A DNA stretch of 64,000 nucleotides from Streptococcus peroris ATCC 700780 (lineage in GTDB: Bacteria > Bacillota > Bacilli > Lactobacillales > Streptococcaceae). This document shows positions 16,711 to 26,242 of the stretch, piece after piece; positions within the stretch are counted from its first letter, which is position 1, and each line of letters opens with the position of its first letter. Position numbers and translations under genes: made by a program. The notes under the pieces are model-generated. The model made no database searches, was not told the DNA's origin, and saw only the letters and a list, made by a program, of their open reading frames with translations. The stretch covers positions 1,134,088 through 1,198,087 of the forward strand of contig NZ_GL732463.1 of NCBI RefSeq assembly GCF_000187585.1, in the 5' to 3' direction.

Positions 16711-17806
16711 TTAACTGATACGCCATTTCAGATAAGCATCGATGAAACCATCTAGGTCTCCATCCATAACCTTATCGACTTGCGCTACTTCAAAGTTGGT
16801 ACGATGGTCTTTTACCATTGTATAAGGTGTAAATACATAGGAGCGGATTTGGCTTCCCCATGTAATTTCCTTTTTCTCACCCTTGAGGGAGTCTACCTCA
16901 GCAGCTTTCTTTTCCTGCTCCATCTGGTAGAGTTTTGCCTGGAGCATCTTCATAGCACGGTCACGGTTCCCGTACTGGGTACGGTCAACAGTTGATGCTA
17001 CAACGATACCTGTCGGGATGTGGGTCAAACGGACACCGGTTGAAACCTTGTTGACGTTTTGTCCACCTGCTCCCCCTGAACGGAAGGTATCCATCTTGAT
17101 GTCATCCTCACGGATCTCAACTTCGATGGTATCATCCAACTCTGGCATGACCTCTACAGAAGTAAATGAGGTGTGGCGACGTTTAGCAGAGTCAAATGGT
17201 GAGATACGAACCAAACGGTGAACTCCCATCTCTGATTTTAGAAGACCATATGCATTTGGCCCTTCAAAAGACAAGGTTACTGACTTGATTCCTGCTTCAT
17301 CACCTGCTTGGTAGTCCAAGACCTCAACCTTGAAGCCTTTGGCATTTCCATAGCGAGTATACATACGAAGGAGCATATCGCCCCAGTCTTGAGCCTCTGT
17401 TCCCCCTGAACCTGGATGGATTTCAAGGATAGCATTATTGTGATCATAAGGTTCTGACAAGAGAAGGGTCATTTCGTAGCTGGTCATCATCTGAGCTAAC
17501 TCATCGAGTTTTTCAACCAACTCATCCTTAACGGATTCGTCCTCCGCCAAAAAGTCCAGTAAAATCTCAACTTCATCCTGCAACTCATCCATCTTGTGGA
17601 AGGTATTATAGGTATGTTTTAGTTCGTTTAATTCTTGCGATGTTTTTTGGGCCGCAATATTATCGTTCCAAAAATCAGGTTCTGTCATTTTGTTTTCCAA
17701 AATGGCAATCTCTTCCTCTAAACCTTCGAGGTCAAAGAGACCCCCTGAAAGAAGCTAATTTTTCACGATTTGCGTCAATTTTTTGACGGATTTCTGAAAT
17801 GTCCAT
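16711..17806 (-). CDS. prfB: Peptide chain release factor 2, with programmed +1 frameshift
   Basis: RF2 releases peptides at UGA and UAA. The gene is read in two frames. A 24-codon first frame starts at the ATG at 17,806 (ribosome site AAAGGAG) and stops at an in-frame TGA (17,732-17,734). The rest, 340 codons, is in the +1 frame. The junction reads AGGGGG-TCT-CTT-TGA-C, with a Shine-Dalgarno-like hexamer three bases before the slippery CTT, matching the classic autoregulatory site: low RF2 lets ribosomes slip and make more RF2. The product is 364 residues, the normal length. It carries the GGQ peptidyl-hydrolysis motif (GGAGGQNVN) and the SPF stop-codon-reading tripeptide (RISPFDSA). Followed by ftsE and ftsX. 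Confidence 0.96.
17732..17746 (-). promoter_or_regulatory. prfB +1 programmed frameshift site
   Basis: On the minus strand AGGGGG is followed by TCT, CTT and TGA C. The internal Shine-Dalgarno-like element, the slippery CTT and the UGA-C poor-termination context are all intact. Confidence 0.95.
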
Positions 17807-17935
17807 ACATACTCCTTTAATTGTATCGTTTTATTATACCATAATTTTTCTTATTTATCTAATCGGTGTTTTTTTATTTTATTATCAAAATATTTAGGCA
17901 AGAAGTAAGGCCCATAATTTCACCTAAAAACTAGA

Positions 17936-17965
17936 AAATCTCACAAGAATTTTCTCATGAGATTT
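17936..17965 (-). terminator. Probable terminator after the amidohydrolase gene
   Basis: AAATCTCA pairs with TGAGATTT around a 14-base loop about 20 bp past the stop. The T-tract after it on the minus strand is interrupted, so termination may be partial. Confidence 0.6.
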
Positions 17966-17984
17966 CGTAAATTTATACTTAATT

Positions 17985-19244
17985 TTACAAGTTAACTGTC
18001 AGCACTTGACCGTTTTTCACAACCTGCTCACCTGCAATGTAGACGTCGTCAACATCACTGGATTTGACGGCATAAACGAGGTGAGATAGCATGTTTTCTT
18101 GAGGTTGGAGATGGATTTTTCCTTGGGGCTGGATAACGAGAAAATCTGCTTGCTTGCCAACTTCTAGACTACCAATCTCATCTTCCATTCCTAACACCTT
18201 AGCACCCTCGATTGTCAGTGCCTTGAGGGCGGTTTCGATTGGAAATTGACTGGCATCGCCACTTTTCATTTTCTGTAAAAGGGCTGCTGTGCGTCCTTCC
18301 TCAAACATATCAAGGTTATTATTAGAAGCAACTGAGTCCGTTGCGATACCAACTGGTACTCCTGCTTTCTGAAGTTGGACAACTGGTGCAATCCCTGAGG
18401 CTAGTTTGAGGTTGCTGATAGGATTGTGGGCGATAGCGACTTGCGAATCTGCCAAGCGTTCTATTTCTGCTTCATTTAACTCCACACCATGGGCAAAGAC
18501 AGCTTTACGATCTAAATAGCCAAGATCATCTAGAAATGCTAATGGGCGTTTGCCATAGCGTTTCAGGATAATGCCTGACTCTTCCTGTGTTTCTGCCACG
18601 TGGATATGAAGGGGAATGTTTTCTTCTTTTGCTAGCTCAAGACTTGCCTCCAGCAAATCTCGACTACAACTGTAGGGCGAGTGAGGAGCCACCATCACCT
18701 TGAAATTTGGGTCTTGATAACCTTTGATTGTCTCGATAACAACTCGAGTTCTGGCTATAGTTTCAGCCGTCGTCTCCACGTCTGATGAAAAAAGGGTTGG
18801 AGAAAAATAGCAACGCATCTTGGATGCCTTAACCACCTCATAAATCTCAGCTATATCCACTCCATTAGGATTGTACATATCATTGAAAGTTGTTGTTCCT
18901 GACCGGAGCATCTCTGTCAGCGCCTCTTTGACGGCCTTTGTAGTCACCTCTGGTGTGAATTCTGCTTCTGCTGGCCAGATATAGTCCTCCAGCCATTCAT
19001 GGAGATTACTGTCATCGCGAATGCCTCTCAAGCCTGTCATGGCAGAGTGAGTATGGCAGTTAACCAAGCCAGGCATGATCCAAGCCCCCTGATAGTCTAT
19101 GATTTGGTCTGCTTGCTCGAGAATCTCTTGATTTTCCTGACCGACATAGACAATTTGGGATTCTTTAATAGCTAAAATCCCATCTAGATAGACAGGGAAA
19201 TCTTGGTCACAAGTCACGATATTTACATGCTGAAAGACTTTCAT
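17985..19244 (-). CDS. Amidohydrolase of the SAH / methylthioadenosine deaminase type
   Basis: A 419-residue cytosolic TRZ/ATZ-family metal-dependent hydrolase. It has the metal-binding HTHSA motif near residue 64, the HVAET motif near residue 213, a conserved histidine in FAHGV and the aspartate in IATDSVASNN that close the active site. Family members deaminate S-adenosylhomocysteine, 5'-methylthioadenosine or 5'-deoxyadenosine, or dechlorinate triazines; for a streptococcus an adenosine-nucleoside deaminase is most likely. The ATG at 19,244 has an AAAAGGAG site. It is a single gene with its own terminator. Fold certain, precise substrate inferred. Confidence 0.8.
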   Translation of the reverse strand: MKVFQHVNIVTCDQDFPVYLDGILAIKESQIVYVGQENQEILEQADQIIDYQGAWIMPGLVNCHTHSAMTGLRGIRDDSNLHEWLEDYIWPAEAEFTPEVTTKAVKEALTEMLRSGTTTFNDMYNPNGVDIAEIYEVVKASKMRCYFSPTLFSSDVETTAETIARTRVVIETIKGYQDPNFKVMVAPHSPYSCSRDLLEASLELAKEENIPLHIHVAETQEESGIILKRYGKRPLAFLDDLGYLDRKAVFAHGVELNEAEIERLADSQVAIAHNPISNLKLASGIAPVVQLQKAGVPVGIATDSVASNNNLDMFEEGRTAALLQKMKSGDASQFPIETALKALTIEGAKVLGMEDEIGSLEVGKQADFLVIQPQGKIHLQPQENMLSHLVYAVKSSDVDDVYIAGEQVVKNGQVLTVNL

Positions 19245-19300
19245 CCCTAGGCTCCTTTTCTATATAAGTATTCATACTGGATAATTTTTCTAGCTATTGT

Positions 19301-19330
19301 AACAAAAAAGTCACCCGAAGGCAACTTTTC
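19301..19330 (-). terminator. Terminator after the ABC exporter operon
   Basis: AAGTTGCC and GGTGACTT pair (two G-U) around a TTCG tetraloop and are followed by TTTTTT on the minus strand. Confidence 0.8.
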
Positions 19331-19365
19331 TTGTTTGTTCATTGGCATTACAATGGCTTTCCCAT

Positions 19366-21114
19366 TTATTCTGGGCTAAAAGCCGCTGCTTGTTGCATTT
19401 GATAGTATTTGCCTTTTCTCGTCATAAGTTCCTCATGATTGCCATATTCGACAATATCTCCATCGACCAAGACAAGAATCAAATCAGCATCTTGAATGGT
19501 CGATAAACGGTGGGCAATGATAAAGCTTGTCCGTCCCTTCATGAGTTTGGCAAAGGCGTCCTGAACCAGCACCTCTGTCCGGGTATCGATGGATGAAGTT
19601 GCTTCGTCTAAGATGAGAATCTTAGGAATGGCTAGAAAGACGCGGGCAATGGTCAAAAGCTGAGCTTGACCAACAGACAAAGATTCCCCTGCATTTTCAA
19701 GCTTGGTATCATAACCCTGTGGCAATTGTTGGATAAAGAAATCCGCATTTGCTGCCTTGGCTGCGGCAATGACCTGGTCTCGACTTGCTTGAGGATGGCC
19801 AAAAGCAATATTGTCATGAATGGTTCCCTGCTTGAGCCAAGTTTCTTGGAGCACCATCCCAAACTGCTGTCGAAGAGAGGCTCTAGTATAGTCGTAAATA
19901 GAATGACCGTCTAGCAAAATAGCTCCTGAGTTAATCGGGTAAAAACGCATGAGGAGATTGATAAGGGTAGACTTCCCAGCACCCGTTGGGCCAACGATAG
20001 CAACCTTACTACCAGCTGGAATATCAATAGACAGATCCTTAATCAAGATCTTTTCAGGATTGTAACCAAAAGAAACATGCTTAAAGGAAATAGCTCCCTT
20101 GACTTGGTCACTGTTCAATTCTTTAAAACCTGTTTCTGTAATCTCAGGACTTTCTAAAACAGTATAGACACGTTCTGCACAAGCTAAGGCGCTTTGCAAC
20201 TCGGCTAAGACTGATGAAATATCGTTAAAAGGCTTAGTGTACTGCTGCGCATAGTTCAAAAAGGTCACTAAACGACCAACCGTCAAAGTGGAACCCGCCA
20301 TGATGCGTAAAGCTCCAACACCTGCTAGTAGGGCATAAATGAGGGCATTGACAAAACGGGTGGAAGGATTGACTGTCGATGAATAAAAGATAGCCGACTG
20401 AGAATAACCTGCGTAATTGTCATTTGCCTCATGAAGTCTCTCGATAAATTCTTCCTGAGCATTGAAGGACTGGATAATGTTTTGCTGGGTGAGCGATTCT
20501 TCTATCAACTGAGTCTGAATTCCCCTAGTCTCTGTCTGCTTTTGAAAGAGATGGTAGGATCTCTTTGCGATAAAGCGTGAAATGACCATAGATAGAGGGG
20601 TTAAGAGCAGAACCAAGAGAGTCATCAATAGATGGATTTGGAGCATAGCAAGAATGCTGACCAAAATCATCAAAACTCCGATGAAAAATTGGTTGAAAAT
20701 CATATTCAATCCCGCTGCCAACTGTTCGATATCTGTCGTTACACGGCTGACCATTTCCCCACTACCTTGTCTATCTACAAGGGCAATCGGAAGACGATGG
20801 AGCTTTTCAATGATTTTTTCGCGCAAATCTTTGGTGTAGGAGAAAATCAGTCGATTATATAGGAGGGGATTGACCCACTGTACCAGCGTATTTCCGATGA
20901 CCACCAAAATCATCTGGAGGAAAATCTGCCAGAATACCTGAGATGAGTCCGTCACTAAGACTTGGTCAATCACCTGCCCAATCAAGATTGGCAGATAGAT
21001 TGATAGGGCTACCTGAGCAATGGTTCCCAAGAAAGCTAGGAAAAGAAGGACGGGATGGCCAGCTAAATCTTTTGCTAATTGTTTGAAGGCTTGGCTTGCA
21101 TGTTTGCCTTTCAT
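19366..21114 (-). CDS. Heterodimeric ABC exporter, subunit with catalytic glutamate
   Basis: A 582-residue half-transporter with six membrane helices followed by one nucleotide-binding domain: Walker A (GPTGAGKS), Walker B with catalytic Glu (ILILDEATS) and a non-standard signature LSVGQ in place of LSGGQ. The upstream partner has the reverse defect, so the pair should form one competent and one degenerate ATP site, as in known heterodimeric exporters such as BmrCD or TM287/288. The ATG at 21,114 is chosen because GGAGG lies six bases before it, leaving one base between the two genes. Drug or peptide export is probable; the substrate is unknown. In pneumococci the equivalent pair neighbours the same amidohydrolase and msrAB genes. 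Confidence 0.88.
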   Translation of the reverse strand: MKGKHASQAFKQLAKDLAGHPVLLFLAFLGTIAQVALSIYLPILIGQVIDQVLVTDSSQVFWQIFLQMILVVIGNTLVQWVNPLLYNRLIFSYTKDLREKIIEKLHRLPIALVDRQGSGEMVSRVTTDIEQLAAGLNMIFNQFFIGVLMILVSILAMLQIHLLMTLLVLLLTPLSMVISRFIAKRSYHLFQKQTETRGIQTQLIEESLTQQNIIQSFNAQEEFIERLHEANDNYAGYSQSAIFYSSTVNPSTRFVNALIYALLAGVGALRIMAGSTLTVGRLVTFLNYAQQYTKPFNDISSVLAELQSALACAERVYTVLESPEITETGFKELNSDQVKGAISFKHVSFGYNPEKILIKDLSIDIPAGSKVAIVGPTGAGKSTLINLLMRFYPINSGAILLDGHSIYDYTRASLRQQFGMVLQETWLKQGTIHDNIAFGHPQASRDQVIAAAKAANADFFIQQLPQGYDTKLENAGESLSVGQAQLLTIARVFLAIPKILILDEATSSIDTRTEVLVQDAFAKLMKGRTSFIIAHRLSTIQDADLILVLVDGDIVEYGNHEELMTRKGKYYQMQQAAAFSPE

Positions 21115-21115
21115 T

Positions 21116-22840
21116 CTAGTCCTCCTTTCCATGTTGGGATACATTGATTTCACGATAGATTTGGCTAGTCTTCATCAATTCCTCATGATTTCCAAGTGCT
21201 AATTGCTCCCCTTTCTCTAAAAGGAGAATTTGATCAGCAATCTTCAAGGTTGAAGTTCGTTGGGAAATCAAGATCAAACTGGTGTTTGGTAGGTTATCTT
21301 GAACAGCTTTGAGAAGATTGGACTCAGTGATGGTATCAAGGGCTGACGTCGCATCATCGAGGATGAGAAAAGGAGCTTGTCGTAAAACTGCTCGGGCGAT
21401 AGACAAACGTTGCTTTTGCCCACCTGAGAAATTACGACCACCTGCTTGAACCTCTGCGTCCAGCTGACCTTCCTTGTCACTAATAAAATCCTTGGCCTGG
21501 GCAATTTCTAAGGCCTGCCATAGTTCTTGGTTGGAGACTGTTTCTTCCATACCCAGAGTCAAGTTAGAACGAATGGTTCCCTTAAAGAGTTCAACCTTTT
21601 GAGGGACATAAGCCATCCAGGACCGCCATTGGGCTAGATTTTGAGGACTGTTCCCAGCCTGGGATAGGGCTATACTACCACTATCTGGTTGGTACAAACC
21701 GAGAAGGACCTGTACCAAACTTGACTTACCAGAACCAGTTCCCCCAATGATTCCAAGAATTTGTCCTTGTTGCATAGCAAAAGAAAGATTTCGCAAGGAT
21801 GGTTGGGCAGCATCTGGGTAGGTAAAGGTTAAATGTTCAACTCGTAAGGACTGGTTCATTGAACCTTCCCTTTGCGCAATTTCTGCCAGTATATCCTCAG
21901 GCTTTTCTGCAAAGACTTCCTCAATCCGCTTGACAGATATATAGGACTGGTTGAGTGAATTGATGAGCATGGCTAGTTTTATCAACTCTACCAAGATTTG
22001 TAGAAGATAGTTAATCAGAGCAATCAAGGCACCCTGACTGAGCCAGCCTCCCTGGATAGAAAGATAACCATTCCAGATAATCACCAGCAAAGTTCCGTTC
22101 ACGATCAAATAGGTCAAGGGGGTCAAGAGACTGGACCAGTAGCCTGTTTTCATTTGGATAGCCGTATAGACTTGATTAAGTACTTGGAAGTTCTCGATTT
22201 CTCGTTTTTCTTGGCCAAAGGCACGAATCACACGCATACCTTGTATCTGTTGGCGTGTTTCCTGAACCAGCTGGTCTGTTTTCTTTCTCAAAATGCTATA
22301 AAGAGGATTGACCAAGCGTGATAACACGACAATGGCAAAGGTCAAAATGGCAACCATGACCAAAAACCAGAAGGTCAATTCAGGCGAGAGACCATAAGCC
22401 ATAAAAATGGCACCAAAAACAATAATAGGCGCCCTTAAAAAAAGGCGTAAGAATTGATTAATCCCTGTCTGAATCTGATAAGTATCTGAAGTCAAACGCG
22501 TCACCAAACTCGAAGTCGTCAAACGGTCTCTACTATCCTTGGGCAAGGAAAGAATATGACGATAGAGGTCATTGGTCAACTCCTTGGCAAATCCTACTGC
22601 TGCCTTGGCTGAGTAAAACTGAGCCACTAAAGCTACCAAAACGCCAATAACTGCAAAAACAAAGAGGAGACCTATTTGCAGCCACAGATGCCCTTGATCT
22701 TTTTGAGGGATGGATTGGTCAACAATTCCAGCTATAATCATAGGAACCAAGAGTTCAAAAACGGCTTCTAGCAACTTGAACAATGGCGCTAGGAAAGACT
22801 CCTTAATGTAGGGTTTAAAGTAAGAAAGTAATTGTTTCAT
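21116..22840 (-). CDS. Heterodimeric ABC exporter, subunit with degenerate catalytic site
   Basis: A 574-residue half-transporter: six membrane helices, Walker A (GGTGSGKS), a standard signature (FSGGQ), and Walker B ending in FLILDDATS, where Asp replaces the catalytic Glu. This site is therefore expected to bind but not efficiently hydrolyse ATP, complementing the other subunit. It is the first gene of a two-gene operon starting about 50 bp after msrAB, with a hairpin between them that lacks a convincing T-tract on this strand. Confidence 0.88.
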   Translation of the reverse strand: MKQLLSYFKPYIKESFLAPLFKLLEAVFELLVPMIIAGIVDQSIPQKDQGHLWLQIGLLFVFAVIGVLVALVAQFYSAKAAVGFAKELTNDLYRHILSLPKDSRDRLTTSSLVTRLTSDTYQIQTGINQFLRLFLRAPIIVFGAIFMAYGLSPELTFWFLVMVAILTFAIVVLSRLVNPLYSILRKKTDQLVQETRQQIQGMRVIRAFGQEKREIENFQVLNQVYTAIQMKTGYWSSLLTPLTYLIVNGTLLVIIWNGYLSIQGGWLSQGALIALINYLLQILVELIKLAMLINSLNQSYISVKRIEEVFAEKPEDILAEIAQREGSMNQSLRVEHLTFTYPDAAQPSLRNLSFAMQQGQILGIIGGTGSGKSSLVQVLLGLYQPDSGSIALSQAGNSPQNLAQWRSWMAYVPQKVELFKGTIRSNLTLGMEETVSNQELWQALEIAQAKDFISDKEGQLDAEVQAGGRNFSGGQKQRLSIARAVLRQAPFLILDDATSALDTITESNLLKAVQDNLPNTSLILISQRTSTLKIADQILLLEKGEQLALGNHEELMKTSQIYREINVSQHGKED

Positions 22841-22890
22841 ACGTCCCTTCTATTTTCAAAATGAAGAAGGTGGAAAAACCACCATCTTTT

Positions 22891-23829
22891 TTATTTGTTC
22901 AAATATGGAAGTAGGTAGCCGTAGCCAGCCTCTTCCATTTCATCCTTAGCAATGAATCGTAAAGAAGCAGAATTGATACAATAACGCAATCCACCCAGTT
23001 CCTGAGGTCCGTCTGTAAAGACGTGCCCCAAGTGGGCATTGCCTGAACGTGACCGGACTTCGATTCGCTCCATACCATGGCTCAAGTCCTGATAGTAATG
23101 GACAAGCTCTTTAGAAATCGGTCTACTAAAACTTGGCCAACCACAGCCTGAGGCAAACTTATCCTTGGAAAAGAAGAGGGGCTCACCAGTCGTGATATCA
23201 ACATAAATTCCTTCCTCAAAAGTTTGGTCGTAAGCATTGCTAAAGGGAGCTTCCGTCGCAGCTTCTTGGGTAACTCTATAAGACTCTTCTGACAAATTTT
23301 CTCGTAAAACTGCCTTACTAGGTTTTTCATAGTTAGCCGCATCAATCAAGGGTTTCTCTGCATCTCTCACATCGATATGGCAATAGCCACCAGGATTTTT
23401 CTTGAGGTAGTCTTGGTGATAGTCCTCAGCTAGGATATAGTGACGAAGTTTCTCCACTTCTACTGCTATCTTGCGTCCAAGCATACGCTCCTGCTCTTGA
23501 ACGACTGCATAGATAGTTGGCAAATCCTCTTCGTCTTGATAATAAATCCCTGTACGATATTGACGACCACGGTCATTTCCTTGTTGATTGATAGACAGTG
23601 GATCAATGACTCGGAAATAATAGAGCAAGATCTCACGGAGCGACACTATCTTTTCATCATAGATAACTTGCACAGTCTCAGCGTGATCTGTTTCTTTGAT
23701 TAATTGATAATTGGTAGTTTCTACCTGACCATTAGCGTAACCAACAGTCGTTTCAAGTACTCCAGAAATACGTGAAAAGTATTCTTCTAAGCCCCAAAAG
23801 CAGCCACCTGCTAGATATATTTCTGCCAT
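22891..23829 (-). CDS. msrAB: Fused peptide methionine sulfoxide reductase MsrA-MsrB
   Basis: A 312-residue fusion that repairs both stereoisomers of oxidised methionine. The N-terminal MsrA half has the catalytic cysteine in [11 protein letters not shown] near residue 10. The C-terminal MsrB half has the CGWPSF motif and the catalytic RYCINSASL motif. No signal peptide is visible, so this is likely the cytoplasmic form; pneumococci also have an extracellular one. GGAGG lies seven bases before the ATG. The gene is preceded by a leader with two hairpins and by the thrB terminator, so it has its own transcript. Confidence 0.94.
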   Translation of the reverse strand: MAEIYLAGGCFWGLEEYFSRISGVLETTVGYANGQVETTNYQLIKETDHAETVQVIYDEKIVSLREILLYYFRVIDPLSINQQGNDRGRQYRTGIYYQDEEDLPTIYAVVQEQERMLGRKIAVEVEKLRHYILAEDYHQDYLKKNPGGYCHIDVRDAEKPLIDAANYEKPSKAVLRENLSEESYRVTQEAATEAPFSNAYDQTFEEGIYVDITTGEPLFFSKDKFASGCGWPSFSRPISKELVHYYQDLSHGMERIEVRSRSGNAHLGHVFTDGPQELGGLRYCINSASLRFIAKDEMEEAGYGYLLPYLNK

Positions 23830-23843
23830 TTCAAATCCTCCTT

Positions 23844-23889
23844 GACCGTCTATCGGTCGCTAAACACGGGAAACATTTCATATCCCACG
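23844..23889 (-). promoter_or_regulatory. Two leader hairpins just upstream of msrAB
   Basis: GACCG/CGGTC (23,844-23,858) forms a five-base-pair stem a few bases before the ribosome site, and CGTGGGA/TCCCGTG (23,865-23,889) forms a seven-base-pair stem with two G-U pairs. They resemble no riboswitch I know. They could merely stabilise or attenuate the message. Confidence 0.35.
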
Positions 23890-23898
23890 TTTCATTTT

Positions 23899-23946
23899 CA
23901 AAAAAAGGATAGGAAGCCCTCTTAAAGAGTTTCCCCATCCTATCGC
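23899..23946 (-). terminator. Terminator after thrB
   Basis: GATAGGA pairs with TCCTATC around an inner CTCTT/AAGAG stem and is followed by CTTTTTTT on the minus strand, right after the thrB stop. Confidence 0.9.
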
Positions 23947-23951
23947 TATCT

Positions 23952-24821
23952 TTATTTTTCTTCGACGCGAACGCCTTGTGTATCTACTTCCAAGTCGTGA
24001 AGCTTACCTTTGAACGGTTGTTTTCCAAGCTCAGCCTTAATCTTAGGCATCTTGTCAGGCTCAGCAAGAACCATGACAGTTGGACCAGCACCGGACAAGT
24101 AAGTCGCATAAGCGCCATTTTTCTTGGCAACTTTTTTAATCGTCGCAAATTCTCGTACCAATTCTTGACGGTAACGCTCGTGGAAGAGGTCACTCTCAAT
24201 AGCTTGACCAGCTTTGACCATATCTCCTGTCAATAGGGCTGCAATGGCTATATTGGCGATAGAACTTGCTGCAACAGCTTCCTTATAAGAAAGTTTCTTG
24301 GGCAAGACACCACGGCTATCTCTAGTGCGCAATTCATAGTTTGGAATATAAGCTAGAAAGGCACACTCTGGAAAAGGCGCTACAACTGCTGAAACCTGAT
24401 CTTCTACCGAACTAGCAATGACGAGGTTTCCATAGATAGCTGGTGCAACATTATCAGGATGCCCTTCAATCTTAGTCGCCAATTGTAATTTTTCATGCTT
24501 GCTTAGCTTCAAGTTTCCGAGTTGATTTGCCAGTTCAATCCCTGCAACGATGACAGAGCTCGATGAACCTAGTCCACGCGCAAGAGGAATATCACTGACC
24601 ATCTTCAGACGTCTAGGTTGGAGGTCTGGAGCAATTTGCAGAGCAATCTTCAGCAAAAGATTACGTTCATCACGTGGAATCCATTTGCCTAGTTGATGTT
24701 CTATCATCCATTCTTCACGTTCTTCACAAACCTGAATTTCTAGATATTTAGTTACAGCTACACCAACCGAGTCAAAACCTGGACCCACATTGGCACTTGT
24801 AGCAGGTACAATAATCTTCAT
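23952..24821 (-). CDS. thrB: Homoserine kinase
   Basis: Phosphorylates homoserine with ATP in threonine synthesis. The 289-residue GHMP kinase has the ATP-binding [11 protein letters not shown] motif near residue 85, the N-terminal substrate segment [10 protein letters not shown], and the C-terminal SGAGPTV motif. It begins one base after the hom stop and is clearly co-transcribed with it, so carbon from aspartate semialdehyde goes straight to phosphohomoserine. Ends in a strong terminator. Confidence 0.96.
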   Translation of the reverse strand: MKIIVPATSANVGPGFDSVGVAVTKYLEIQVCEEREEWMIEHQLGKWIPRDERNLLLKIALQIAPDLQPRRLKMVSDIPLARGLGSSSSVIVAGIELANQLGNLKLSKHEKLQLATKIEGHPDNVAPAIYGNLVIASSVEDQVSAVVAPFPECAFLAYIPNYELRTRDSRGVLPKKLSYKEAVAASSIANIAIAALLTGDMVKAGQAIESDLFHERYRQELVREFATIKKVAKKNGAYATYLSGAGPTVMVLAEPDKMPKIKAELGKQPFKGKLHDLEVDTQGVRVEEK

Positions 24822-24822
24822 C

Positions 24823-26109
24823 TTAGTCTCCTAAAACCTTGAAGGTATTGAGAAGTTCAAACTCAGCCAAGGCCTTCAAAGCTGCTGTAATATTTTCAAG
24901 TTGTGCCTTGTTGATTTTATGAGTGATGATAACGACACGAGCCTTGCCTTCTTGTTTCCCATCTTGTAGGATTTGTTTGAAGGAAATATCTTCTGCATTA
25001 AAAATCTCAGCCAATTTCAAGATTTGGCCTTTAGAATCAGGAGCCAAAATTGAGAAATAATAGTTGGCTTTGACATCTTCTGGCTGAGCCAAAACTACTG
25101 GACGGCTGTATTCATTAAAGTCTTTTCCAATGGTACCGTCATTCAAACGACGAACGATACGGATAATATCAGCTACAACGCTTGTTGCAGTTGGTTTTTG
25201 ACCTGCACCTGGTCCATAGTACATAGACTCACCGATACCGATGGATTCCACAAAGACCGCATTCATAACACCGTTAACACTTGCAAGTGGATGAGCTTTC
25301 GGAAGGAAGGTTGGAGTAACCTCGGCAGCGATTCCAGAAGGTGTTTCTTCGATAGAACCTACTAATTTAACCACGTACCCAAGGTCTTGGGCAACTGCTA
25401 CATCTTCTGGAGTGATATTGCGAATTCCTTGATGACTAACATCTTCAAACTTGACATTCATCCCAAAAGCGAACTGGCTCAAAATGACCATCTTATAAGC
25501 CGCATCAATCCCGTCAACGTCATTGGTTGGGTTACTTTCAGCAAATCCAAGACGTTGAGCTTCAGCAAGCGCATCTTCGTAAGACCAGCCTTCTTCTACC
25601 ATTTTGGTCATCATAAAGTTGGAAGTACCGTTGACAACACCAAGGACACGCGTAATTTTATCAGAAGCTAGGGAATTCGCTAATGTACGAAGGATTGGAA
25701 TTCCTCCTGCAACTGCTGCCTCATAATAAAGAGCAACATGATTTTTCTTAGCAATCTCTAACAATTCAGTTCCATGCATCGCTAAAAGATCTTTATTGGC
25801 AGTAACGACATGTTTTCCTGCCTCTAAAGCACGTGTCATGAAGGTTTTGGCTGGCTCGATACGCCCCATTAATTCAACAACAATTGTAATATCTTTGTCT
25901 GACAAGATTTCGTCAATATTTGTTACAAAATGAAAATCATTCCCAGCAGCAAGTAAACGATTTTTTTCTTCCTCATCCTTAACTAAAACCTTTGCTACTT
26001 CAATCTCTGAATGACCTGATTGGGTTATTTTTTCTCCATTTTCCTTGAGAAGGAAAGGAACACCACTCGCAACTGTACCAAATCCAAGTAATGCAATCTT
26101 AACTGACAT
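24823..26109 (-). CDS. hom: Homoserine dehydrogenase
   Basis: Reduces aspartate semialdehyde to homoserine with NAD(P)H, the branch point to threonine and methionine. The 428-residue protein has an N-terminal Rossmann nucleotide motif (GFGTVASG), the catalytic domain with the NGTSNFMM segment, and a C-terminal ACT domain from about residue 350, which normally gives feedback inhibition by threonine. The start has CAAGGAG. An extended -10 promoter lies 32 bases upstream. No T-box or other leader riboswitch is visible between promoter and start. Confidence 0.96.
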   Translation of the reverse strand: MSVKIALLGFGTVASGVPFLLKENGEKITQSGHSEIEVAKVLVKDEEEKNRLLAAGNDFHFVTNIDEILSDKDITIVVELMGRIEPAKTFMTRALEAGKHVVTANKDLLAMHGTELLEIAKKNHVALYYEAAVAGGIPILRTLANSLASDKITRVLGVVNGTSNFMMTKMVEEGWSYEDALAEAQRLGFAESNPTNDVDGIDAAYKMVILSQFAFGMNVKFEDVSHQGIRNITPEDVAVAQDLGYVVKLVGSIEETPSGIAAEVTPTFLPKAHPLASVNGVMNAVFVESIGIGESMYYGPGAGQKPTATSVVADIIRIVRRLNDGTIGKDFNEYSRPVVLAQPEDVKANYYFSILAPDSKGQILKLAEIFNAEDISFKQILQDGKQEGKARVVIITHKINKAQLENITAALKALAEFELLNTFKVLGD

Positions 26110-26140
26110 CTGTGTCTCCTTGAAATTTTATAATAAAAAC

Positions 26141-26149
26141 ATTATACCA
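26141..26149 (-). promoter_or_regulatory. Extended -10 promoter for hom-thrB
   Basis: TGGTATAAT on the minus strand, 32 bases before the hom ATG; no clear -35. Confidence 0.65.
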
Positions 26150-26197
26150 GAATTTTGTGAAAATTCCTACCACTCCAACCGAAAAGACTTCGCAAAC

Positions 26198-26226
26198 AAA
26201 AAAGCGTACGATTAGTAGTATCATCG
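26198..26226 (-). terminator. Terminator after yaaA
   Basis: GCG-ATGAT pairs with ATCGT-CGC (one bulge, one G-U) and is followed by TTTTTT on the minus strand. Confidence 0.7.
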
Positions 26227-26242
26227 CAAGCTTTCGCCTTTC

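Noticed and set aside
17700-17806. prfB as a pseudogene because of an in-frame TGA
   Set aside because: The site matches the known RF2 programmed frameshift in every element.
22850-22885. Terminator between msrAB and the ABC operon
   Set aside because: GGTGG/CCACC forms a hairpin, but the T-run is on the plus strand while both neighbours are on the minus strand.
26110-26140. T-box or other riboswitch before hom
   Set aside because: The promoter leaves only about 25 transcribed bases before the start, too short for any leader.
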